A DNA stretch of 64,000 bases from Marthasterias glacialis (taxonomy: Eukaryota; Echinodermata; Asteroidea; Forcipulatida; Asteriidae): assembly GCA_911728455.2 (NCBI GenBank), contig OU452221.1, forward strand, positions 8,813,918-8,877,917. The letters are read 5' to 3'. Made by a program: the position numbers and the translations under genes. Of this stretch, positions 55,601-64,000 are shown in pieces. Within the stretch, counting starts at the first letter, position 1; each line of letters begins with the position of its first letter. Below the pieces are notes generated by a model, which was not told the DNA's origin, made no database searches, and saw only the letters and a program-made list of their open reading frames with translations.

Positions 55601-58600
55601 GTACAGTACATTGTGCAACTATTGGATATAGATATATATGTACCCAGACTTAAGAACATGTATATTGCATTATTGCTACATGTATAACATGTTCATTAAG
55701 TGAGTGGGTTCTGGGTTGATTGTCCTTGAAGCAGGGCCCGATTTCATAGAGCTGGCAGACAATTATGTTTTTTTTTATTTTTTGTTTTTTTTTCTGCTAA
55801 GCAAAAATTAGCAGGATACCTGTATATTGTGACATGGTATTTCGGCGGGCAACCTTATACTGGTAAGCACAACTCCCACAAAACAAAACAGGTTCATCTG
55901 GAAATGTGATTTGGTCTAGTACATGATCTGCAGAGCCCTGAAATGTGATTTATTCAGGAAACGAACAAGCGGTCCGAACTATTTTAGTTGCTTTGAATGT
56001 GTCCATACATTATAAAGCAAGAACCAGAAGTTACATCAATGTACATTTGTACATTTACATGTAGGTGCTTATTTTTCAGAAATATGTAATCCTGATTAGC
56101 AATTAATTCAAGTAGACAATTCTGTTTAAACTAGTATTAGTTTTTGTTCTAATTGAATTTAACAATCGTTTTTACTTCACAAAAATAATAGGCAATTGCC
56201 TGGCCTTGCCCCCAAAAATATGTGATCCTGATCAGCAACTAATTCAAGTAGACAATTCTGTTTTGAAACTAGTATTAGTTTTTGTTCCAGTGGAATTTAA
56301 CAATCGTTTTGACTTCTCAAAAATAAATAAGGCACTTGCCTAGCCTTGCCCATGGTCAGTCTCGGTGCCCTTTGAATTCCAGTACAAATTTTAATATCCC
56401 CCCAAAGAAGACCTGCTTTTCCCTTACCCGAACTAGGTACATTTGTACATACAAGCCTGCATTTCTTATTGCCATTCTAGTGGCATCTTTATACTGTATA
56501 CTTTGTACTATAAGACTCTTGTAATAATTATTTTGAGGGTTTTGAAGACATCTGCTAGTGAACTTAAGACAGTGATGATGGAATGGGACATTTGGTGCAT
56601 CCTTCATCATGCCAGATGCAGGTTGTAATGGATTGTTGATGATGGAGTTTGCTGGGCTTATAAAAGAGTGTTCATTTGTACACAGGTCCAAGTGTTTTGT
56701 TCATGTCATTAATGGATCCTCAATGGGTTACAGAGAGAGACTTTTCCTTAACCAAGCCTTTCCTTCACAGTCTTGGCTTCACTAAAGTGACCACAGTTGA
56801 TGATATACGTGATATGTTTCCACATCTAGACATGGTTGATAATCAAAGGAGAGTGCCAGCAGCCAATGTAAGTACCGCACACATTCGTACATTTTGGAGG
56901 AACCTCATGCGTTTCCACATGGGTTACTTTTGTACGGGTGTCATGGCTAAGCAAGTCTGGAGCATCAAACTCAATTTCTGATGGCCGAGTCATCAGAGTG
57001 TGGGTTCAAATCGGGGTTGAGACACTTGTGTCCTTGAGCAAGACATGTGACTATAATTGCTTCTCATCACCCAGGAGTAAATGGGTACCTGGGAGGGTAG
57101 AGATTGTTGATGCGAATGATATGGAATCTGTGCACCAATTTTGTAGAAACAGCTACATGTGCATCTTATGGTAGTTCTTTTGTTTAAGAACAATGTTCTC
57201 AGGTGTTTTCTTAAGATTTAGAAATAAGAAAATAATGAGTCCAACCTAAACTACATGTTTGTTTCGAGATAAGTACTCGACCAAAAACTGCACTGGAAGG
57301 AAAACTACATCTCAAAGTAAATTGTACATGTTCCCACATTATATTGACTGAGATACATTTTATTTCCCCAGCCCAACGTAGATGTTTTCCTCCCTAAGAT
57401 CGAGGCAGTGGTTCTGTTTGGAGAGCCAGTCAGATGGGAGACCAGTCTTCAGCTGATTCTCGATATCCTTATCACGAACGGCCAGCTCAACCAAACGCTG
57501 GATCATGTGCCATACCCTAACATGCCTGTGCTCGGATGCAATGTGGATCTCATGTGGATGTCTGAAGCTCCCCGCCCAAGGTAATAATGGCCTCTTCGTT
57601 TTTGAGACGTGGACTGATCAACTGTCCTTAACCATTTAAATGGATAAAGACAGGCTTTGTGTAGTTTCATTGAGTGAGATAATACTGCACGCCCACTCAC
57701 ACATGCATAGAAAGGGAATAGAAAGGGTATGATGCATGCGATATATACAGATGAGTGACATAACCGCATATCCATTGTGTTTGCATACAAGCACTGTCGA
57801 ATCTTCTGAATCGCTTATGAATTTCACTTATGCTTATGAGCATTTTTCTGCTTAAAGTTTAAGCACAAACATTTGCTTTACTGGTTGAACAGGGCCTAAT
57901 TTTATAAAGCTGTTTAGCAGTAAATACTTCTTAGCAAATTTCTCGGCTAAGCAAAAAAATGAGTGGGGCACCAGTTGCAACAGTATAAACATAATGGAAT
58001 GTTGGCTGGTAGCCTGTTTCGGCTAAGCAAGAGTTTTCTATGCTTAGCAAGTTTCTGTGCTTACAGGCTTTATTGAATTGAGCCCAGCTCAATGATATTG
58101 AGCCTACGACCCAATTCCATTGCTGTGCTTACCTTAGAATTATGCGCTTATGCTACACTGTAAAGGACATATTTATATGGGACATAGCAGGGCGTAAGTG
58201 CAGAGTTCAACAGGAAGCAGTGCCATGAAACTGGGGCCAGTTGCTTGCATGTATTTATAGAATACATATGAAATTTCTCTGGGCTAACAAACAATAGTTC
58301 CCCAGCCATGGAGGCCTTTCACTTTCATATAAATACTACAGTATCTGTGTACAGCACCGAGGAAGAGTCCTACATAGGTCTAGATAGTTCCCATGCTTTT
58401 AGGCTGAAGAGACTATGAGATGACCTGTGTTGTGACAACAACCAGTGGGTTTTCATTTTCCCATTTATTCTGTTGAATGCTGTTTTTTTTTCACCGAACG
58501 ATTTTTTTCGGGATGACTGCCCTGGTCCATGCCTTGCTTTGACACTATTCCAATCTCATGCGCATTTGCTGAATGTCCAAAAATTTGTTGCTACTTTTGG

Positions 58601-61600
58601 CTCCAAAGCCGGCATATGTTTGTGTGTAATTTGACCGATAATCACTCATTTCATGGTTCAAAGAGAGGCTGTTGAATCATGGATATAGATGGTTGAATTG
58701 GCCAGTTGAAGCATGGTTGAACTAAAGATCAACCAGAATCCAAACTAAAGAGTCAACCACTTAGTGTTGCCCCATCAATGAGACCAACATGTAGGTACAA
58801 CTTGTGTCTGGTTTGCTTAGACTGTACCTGTTATTGTCATGCATCACTGCCTCCTTTGAATAACCCGTTGCTATGGTAGCTCACACACCTGGTTTGCCAT
58901 TGACATATGAAGTCTTTATGAATAGAGTAGACCCTCAATTTCAGTATCACACAGACCATGGAGGTAACAACAAACAAAATTCTACCTCCATGCACAGACA
59001 TACAACTTCTCAGTTGATTTACTTGTATTTATTCATTGTTTAGCGCCATACAAGACTGCAAAACACTGTATAAGTTTTGGGTGCTTGTCAGTTTTCCTCT
59101 TTTGGGGGGCAATAACAAAGTTGCTAGTCTGCTTTTAACTGGTTGCTACAAGTTTAATAGTCGGAGGTAGGCAAAGCCATTTTGAATATATTATTAATGT
59201 TTGGGAACTATGGTTCTTTTCTTCCCCCACCAGGCTGGGTCATGGTTCCTTCATGGTGTGCTTAGAGTCTCTGTACAAGGTAAAGAATAGATTGTGTTTC
59301 CTTGATGCATGAACATTTGTGTCAAGAGAAAATATTAAAGGGGAAATCTTTTTTAGGATTGATTGATTGATTGTGCAAATTGCTTCAGAAACCTGAGTTG
59401 AATGAAAGGCATCTCGGCCTGACTTAATGTCATTTAGGAGAAAAGGGTGAAAAATTGAAGAGGATTACGGCTTCAGATGGGTTAAATTTTACACACATTT
59501 TAAAGATGGTTTTTAAACCAACTGAAATACAATGCTACAAAGTCAACATTTTGCAGTTTTTTTTTCAAAAATGATATTACAAATACAGCAAAGTGCCTCA
59601 GGTTTTGTGTTTTTGCATATGTTGCTTTCTTTTGACAACAACATTTGAAACTGCCAGCAAAAAAAACAAGATTTTGATTTCGGTTAAAAAACCATTGAAC
59701 AGGGTGAAATTTCAAAATGATAAGTCCCCGGAATTCTGAAATCTACTCTGCAGAAGTAAAATAAATGGCAGGAGAAGTTTTCGCAAGAACAATCTACATC
59801 AAAGTAGATATATACACACAGTGTTACGGCAAACTGAATATTTGGTTTTGACACATTGCATGGTGAGGTATCAATGTATATTTGGTTTGTGGTAACACTT
59901 TGTGATTATATCTACTTTGCTATATACAGTAGATTGTTCTTGTGAGAACTTGTCCTGTAATTATTCTACCACCGCGGAGTAGATTTCGGAATAGCAAAGT
60001 AGATATAATCACATGTTGTTTACCGCAAACCAAATATACATTGATACTTCACCATGCAATGTGTCAAAACCTATAAACTGAATATACTTTGATAATTTAT
60101 GAAAAAAGTGAGAATTTTGTATTCTGTGTTTGAACGTAGTTAAACTGCATCTATAGTCTTTTATATGTTGGCGAGATGCAAATGTAAATTCAATTCTTGA
60201 TGGATTTACTTTCACAGAAAATTACAGGACGTGATCTACTCTACACAGTTCTAACAGGGAAACCTAGCCAGATAACCTACCACTGTGCCGAGAATGTACT
60301 GAGCCAACAGGCCCAGGCTATGGGGTGCCAGGGGCCTCTGAGGACCCTCTACGCTATTGGGTGAGTCTATGTAATCACTAGATCATAACGCTGTTTGCCT
60401 TTTGTGTGCTTCAATGGAAACAATGATAGGTTATGGCTGAGCAGTAGGGCATGCAATGCAGTTTGTTTACCAAATGGTTAGAGTCAGGGCACAAAATTTA
60501 AACAAAGCTGTTGCAGCAGAAAGTTGTGCTTAGCAAATGTTTCTGTCAACCAGTTCCTGCCGGGAATCTTGTATTTTTTCCCGTCCAGCCTGACAGGATT
60601 ATTTTCTTGGAATCGCCGGAATCATTTTTCTTTGAGAGTACCGCTGGCACAAAGAAACCTTGACTTGACAAAGCCAAGAGAACAAAGATTCATTTTAAAG
60701 CACCAGGATTTAGGATTTCTCTATCGAGAAAAAAGGTCTTAGTTAAGGACCGTTTGATGGAAAACCTTGGCTGTGAGCTATGGCCGTGGATTGGTCCTAA
60801 ATTCGGAACCAAGGCTGGACTTACCTCCATTGAGTTAAAATACAATGAATACAAAATGATGGAAGCCTCTTGATGTCTGGTAATCCTCTTCTTGGAACAA
60901 AAGGACAAAGGTCTGGAATTGGGGCTTACAAAATAGCAGAAAACTCTGCAAAATGTTCAACACAATCTGTCCTCTTTGTGTTGCACGGTCAGTGCATACT
61001 CCATGCAAGCTCCAAAACAAAATGGCCGGGCGGCTTTGTTCCGGGCTTCAAATTGCATTCAGAAATACTAAACTTACATCACCCATTCGCTGCCTTAGAA
61101 AAATAATGGCATGTAATACCTCGTCCTGCGGCAACTGGTTAAGCAAAAAAATTAGCTGGGAACCAGTCACAAACGATATACATTACATGGTATTTTGGCC
61201 GGTAACCTGTTCCTGCTAATCAGGATTTTTTTGTGCTGAGCATTTTGTTGTCCTTTTGGGCCCAATTTCATAGCTCTGCTTACCTTGGAATTTTGCAGTT
61301 ATGGTTACCATTCTGAGCTTACAGGGTTGGTGTTGAATATCTGCGCTAACTGTGTATTGCAAAGAATTCTCCGTAACAAGAAGTAGACACGCACACAAGC
61401 AAAAATTCCTTTTTATCACGTGAAATATTCTTCAGTGAGCATTGTTCTGCTACCAGTAAGTGCAGAGTGGATATAGGCTCAGGGGTTGCCAGTTGTGGTG
61501 CTTTTTTCCTGAGAGCAGGTAATTCAACACCCACGTGGGTAAATATTTACGGATTAAATTTTGATTGCAAGTTACACTGCTTTAGTGATTTTCTTAGCAT

Positions 61601-62092
61601 TTATTCTGAATTGTTTTTTTCGTTTTCAGTGATAACCCCATGACGGACATCTATGGTGCCAATCTTTACAACCAGTACCTAATGGCCAAATCCAACAGCC
61701 GTCTAAAGATTCCCGGTACCCGTCAGACGGCTATAATCCGTCAAGGGGTGGCCATGTCAGACAACCATCATCCAATTCCAGAGGTGGACACCAGTGGAGA
61801 AGAAGATACGGGTCACACCATCAACGAGCTCAACAGTCACATATGCGAGGGGGAGGTGAAGATGAGCGACACCGTTGATGACGGCTGCGCCGTCTGCATG
61901 GAGTCTGTGCTCGTCTACACCGGTGTGCACGCTAAACCCAACGAGGTGGGCCTTCTCAACGATACCACTTTGGAGTTGGATCATGGACACAGGGACTTTG
62001 AATACAACAAAGCTCTCATTAAACCCAGTATAACCACGCAGAATGTGCTTGAGGCAATCGACGTCATCTTCGATCGGGAAGGTTTCAAATGA
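49644..62092 (+). CDS. hdhd5: HAD-like hydrolase domain-containing protein 5 (CECR5 type), mitochondrial
   Basis: Eight coding exons: 49644-49754, 51059-51271, 51690-51802, 56771-56867, 57372-57580, 59234-59279, 60218-60360 and 61630-62092, giving 464 residues (human 423). Residues 1-36 are basic and lack acids (MAATRCIQTLLQRN...), as expected of a mitochondrial targeting peptide. HAD motifs are present: motif I DIDGV at 50-54, motif II VFVTNAG ending near 90, motif III Lys in GKPS near 278, motif IV GDNPMTD from 311. FGEPVRWETSLQLILD and the C-terminal GHRDFEY follow the human protein. The family has the HAD phosphatase fold, but its substrate is not established. The last exon carries an acidic insertion of roughly 40 residues relative to human, before VLVYTGVH. 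Introns total over 10 kb and are full of repeats. Identification is firm. Confidence 0.94.
51363..51481. repeat. GGGCCCAATTTC-family MITE
   Basis: TGCAGAATTCTGCGCTTACAG at the left mirrors GCTGTTAGCGCAGAATTTCTG-like sequence at the right; the outer ends are TCATTTCATGGTGCTG and GCAGTGCCACGATATTGGGC. It is a foldback with no coding content in hdhd5 intron 2. Confidence 0.75.
51981..52128. mobile_element. TTAA-flanked MITE, CTCTTTCACTGCGG family
   Basis: TTAACTCTTTCACTGCGG at the left, inverse CCGTAGTGGAAGAGTTAA at the right. The TTAA at both ends fits piggyBac-type insertion. The interior contains AGCCGCTGGCAGCAG and GAGCCGCTGTGAGCAG as near-direct repeats. Confidence 0.7.
53289..54210. mobile_element. 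922-bp element with TACCGTAATTTTCGGCC ends
   Basis: TACCGTAATTTTCGGCC at the left and GGCCGAAAATTACGGTA at the right are exact inverse copies. Subterminal blocks of GCGGCTTATGGGCC occur repeatedly on both sides. The interior has no intact transposase frame. Located in hdhd5 intron 3. Confidence 0.85.
54307..54466. mobile_element. TTAA-flanked MITE, copy 2
   Basis: TTAAAGACGCCCACTCGTCA at the left and its perfect inverse at the right, both on TTAA. It shares CATTACCCCGACG and CGTGGCAC-type subterminal sequence with the element at 9355-9491. It lies ~100 bp past the 922-bp element. Confidence 0.85.
55029..55150. repeat. GGTGGCAGCAG-family element, truncated
   Basis: Begins CAATGGGAGACTTTTGAGAC then TGGTGGCAGCAGAAACAACG and GACAGTTCTGAGC, matching one end of 44055-44213 and 6199-6328. 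The inverse right end is not seen. Confidence 0.6.
55728..55880. repeat. GGGCCCAATTTCATAGAGCTG-family repeat, copy
   Basis: GGGCCCGATTTCATAGAGCT at the left, then CTGCTAAGCAAAAATTAGCA, GTGACATGGTATTTCGG and CAACCTTATACTGGTAAGCA, matching 63598-63790 in order. Confidence 0.65.
56089..56345 (+). repeat. Direct duplication of a ~130-bp unit
   Basis: Two head-to-tail copies share AATTCAAGTAGACAATTCTG, ACTAGTATTAGTTTTTGTTC, GAATTTAACAATCGTTTT and TTGCCTGGCCTTGCCC (TAGCC in the second). Confidence 0.8.
56945..57145 (+). repeat. tRNA-derived SINE, family A copy
   Basis: Head GGCTAAGCAAGTCTGGAG, B box GTGGGTTCAAATCGGGG, then TTGTGTCCTTGAGCAAGACA, TCACCCAGGAGTAAATGGGT and ACCTGGGAGGGTAGAG, the longest copy in the window. 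Located just after hdhd5 exon 4. Confidence 0.75.
57892..58240. repeat. Two adjacent GGGCCCAATTTC-type repeats
   Basis: 57892-58085 runs from GGGCCTAATTTTATAAAGCTG to CAGGCTTTATTGAATTGAGCCC; 58105-58240 runs from GACCCAATTCCATTGCTGTG to GCAGTGCCATGAAACTGGGGCC. Each is a diverged foldback of a different subfamily. Confidence 0.6.
59722..60070. repeat. Large palindrome with an extra third arm
   Basis: 59733-59850 (AATTCTGAAATCTACTC, AAGAACAATCTAC, AAAGTAGATATA, GCAAACTGAATATTTGG) is mirrored at 59876-59995 (GTTTGTGGTAACAC, TATATCTACTTTGC, GTAGATTGTTCTTG, GAGTAGATTTCGGAAT). 59996-60070 then repeats part of the first arm. Single-arm relative at 81-240. Confidence 0.75.
61135..61340. repeat. Diverged GGGCCCAATTTC-type repeats
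   Basis: GGTTAAGCAAAAAAATTAGC, TACATGGTATTTTGGCCGGT and AACCTGTTCCTGCTAATCAG belong to the family at 63598-63790; GGGCCCAATTTCATAGCTCT and GCTTACCTTGGAATTTTGCA begin a second, partial unit. Confidence 0.55.
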
Positions 62093-62601
62093 GCCGCTCC
62101 TAAACGTTCTGCCAAATGTGTGTGATAATGGAGTTAAACGGGGGCTCCATCAAATCAAACCCTTTTAATATATTGCTTCTGAGCAACATTATGTACACGT
62201 TGCGAAAACAATTTTTGAAAAACACTTTTGCATTCAAGGCTTAGGTGTGATGTGCAAACAAAGGTCTATTTTATATTTTTACTGGACTCGTTGAGGTGTC
62301 ATAAAACACCTCAACTCTGTTTAAAAGAAGGGTACACCATTATTAGCAAGAATGTTTAACAACTATTTAAAATATTTATTCTTGTGGGTGAAGGTGGTAT
62401 TAAAAGAGCATGTACCATAAATTATTCAATGTTTTAAGTTTTGTTCATTCCGCGCTCATGTGAGAGAGGAGCTGAAAGATTTCCTCTGGGATGACAATAA
62501 AGCAAGTTTGAGCAAAACTACGTAACTATGAAAATCATGAAACTCAAAAGTGATGTCTGGAGGATTGGAATAAATAAAGGTGTCAGAAAAACAGTATTGT
62601 T
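62093..62601. other. hdhd5 3' UTR
   Basis: Sequence directly after the stop at 62090-62092. Candidate AATAAA hexamers lie at 62496-62501 and within 62568-62580. A short palindrome TTGAGGTGT / ACACCTCAA at 62289-62311 is visible. Confidence 0.45.
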
Positions 62602-62776
62602 CAGGGGCATAACCAGTGGGTGTGCCTCTGAACAAACTCTTCGCTACCACAGTTGAGATCGAAAAAATGCACAAATTAATGTTTTGATACGTGTACATCA
62701 AAAGCCGGCACCCCCACCTCCCCCACCCCCCCCCCCCAAAAAAAAAAAAATGAGAAAAAATCTACTTGCACCACTG
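62602..62776. mobile_element. Short hAT-like MITE with 8-bp TSD
   Basis: Starts CAGGGGCATAACCAG and ends GCACCACTG. The flanks GTATTGTT (62594-62601) and GTAATGTT (62777-62784) match at 7 of 8 positions. The interior has a C-run and an A-run. It sits just past the hdhd5 polyadenylation signals. Confidence 0.7.
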
Positions 62777-64000
62777 GTAATGTTGTACCTTTTGTTTTTT
62801 AACCCTTTGGGCATTTTTAGTACAAACATCCCCAATTCATCAATACTTGAGTCGGCTCATAGTGACTAAACACCAACACTTCGTCCTGTGCCCAGATTAG
62901 GACATAACAAAAGCTTTACCGGAAAAGGGGCATAAGCAGTTAATTTGCATCATTGTGTTTCAAGAAAAACGAGTGTGAAAGTTTTATATCCGTTTTCTGC
63001 CATTCATGAGTCATTATAGGAAGGTTCAACTCTGCAAGGGAATGGGAAAACATGTCTTTGGGGTAATTCTAGCAACAAAAATAAAACGGTAATAAAAAAA
63101 GTTGTTTTGACAGGAGCCTTATTATTGCTTAGGACCTTTTGTGACTAGCACAAAAAGTAATTTGTGTGCCTTGTTTTCCGGGCACACGACAACTTTCTGA
63201 TGCCTTTTTATTATGTCAATGTTGTTTGTTGGCTTTGTTTTCAACTGGAGCCATCAAAGCCGTGCCGGGGTCGTATTTAGAGAAAATCTCTGCAACACCA
63301 CATGTCTTGTCGTTCAAAACTGTCACTGCACCAGAAATGTTCTTCGACATGACAACACTTTTTTTTTTTTTCATTTGCTGATTTTTTGGTTTGGTATTCG
63401 AAACCTAGAATACATTATTAGATCTTCCACCGTATATGCTTTTGCAAAAAACACACTGGACTGCAAGTGCTTGGGCCCAATTTCAAAGCACTGCTTACTG
63501 CGGAATTCTGCACTGACAGCCCACAGAATCATTGGCTTTACAGGGTGCTGTAAGCGCAGAATTCTATGGTAAAAAGGGTCATAAAATTGAGCCCTGGGCC
63601 CAATTTCATAGAGCTGCTTAAGCAGAAAATATTGCTTAAAAAGTGGCTGCTCAGCAGAAACGAGCAGGACACCAGTCATAAATTGTACATGTGACATGGT
63701 AGTTTGGCCGGTAACCTTATTCTGGTAAGCATAATTTTGTTGTGCTTAGCTACTTTTTGTGCTTAAGCAACTCTGTGAAATTGGCTCCTGGTGTCTTTGC
63801 CGATGGTTCAGCACTTGATTTGATTTGAAGTATTTGGGGTGTTAGTTTAAATAATACTTAACTTAATAATAATACTAGTAACACATGTGTCGAGCCCACA
63901 TATTAATATACATTAGCTCACCTGATCTAGAGTTGGCTGAAAAGCTTCAATCATCCTTTATTATTAATATTCAGCCTAATGTGCTTTCATCATTGTAAAA
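62777..64000. other. Intergenic region
   Basis: No exon supported. Holds two back-to-back foldback repeats (63472-63790); the remainder is AT-rich without signals I recognise. Confidence 0.45.
63472..63790. repeat. Two back-to-back GGGCCCAATTTC MITEs
   Basis: 63472-63597: GGGCCCAATTTCAAAGCACT ... ATAAAATTGAGCCC with GAATTCTGCACTGACAGCCC mirrored by TGTAAGCGCAGAATTC. 63598-63790: GGGCCCAATTTCATAGAGCT with GCTTAAGCAG mirrored by TGCTTAAGCAACTCTGTGAAATTGGCTCC split over the right end. Confidence 0.8.

Noticed and set aside
56676-56770. Met at 56676 as the start of a separate protein reading into hdhd5 exon 4
   Set aside because: The acceptor CTTCCTTCACAG at 56770 and the phase from exon 3 give the expected HDHD5 sequence; upstream codons are intron.

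Overview
The window is eukaryotic nuclear DNA from an invertebrate animal. It is AT-rich, its genes are split by introns with GT-AG borders, it carries one nuclear-type tRNA gene, and its introns and intergenic DNA are full of short inverted-repeat (MITE-like) and tRNA-derived repeats. The repeat style (many foldbacks ending in GATTTCACAAAG or GGGCCCAATTTC) and the high similarity of the housekeeping proteins to vertebrate orthologues suggest a marine deuterostome. An echinoderm such as a sea star is my best guess. That assignment is inference; no rRNA or mitochondrial marker is present.

Layout. 1016-1286 (+): last coding exon of a protein I do not recognise. 3775-10907 (-): naa10, catalytic subunit of the NatA N-terminal acetyltransferase, complete in seven coding exons. 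12408-12890 (-) and 13410-15294 (+): a head-to-head pair of unrecognised proteins that both begin MGC-x-x-S-V, a likely dual myristoylation/palmitoylation signal. 17611-17880 (-): a weak candidate small gene with a TATA box. 24741-26282 (+): an acidic, coiled-coil protein ending in the CAAX box CTIL. 30450-30522 (-): tRNA-Arg(CCT). 33365-40387 (-): imp4, a U3 snoRNP Brix protein, nine coding exons. 40873-47420 (+): isy1, a spliceosome factor, nine coding exons, divergent from imp4 across 485 bp. 49644-62092 (+): hdhd5, a mitochondrial HAD-family protein, eight coding exons.

The four identified genes are reconstructed exon by exon with consistent splice phases. Their total lengths are 267, 290, 285 and 464 codons. 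They serve basic cell functions (protein N-terminal acetylation, rRNA processing, mRNA splicing, mitochondrial HAD chemistry) and do not form one pathway. Three of the unrecognised proteins carry predicted lipid anchors: two N-terminal acylation signals and one C-terminal prenylation signal.

I found no CRISPR array, no prokaryotic-style system, and no intact transposase or reverse transcriptase. The more unusual material is the divergent MGC-protein pair, the CAAX coiled-coil protein, the imp4/isy1 pair in which both start codons are the last three bases of their exon, a cluster of near-perfect hairpins in naa10 intron 1, a ~105-bp satellite-like repeat shared by naa10 and imp4 introns, and several MITE families with visible target-site duplications.
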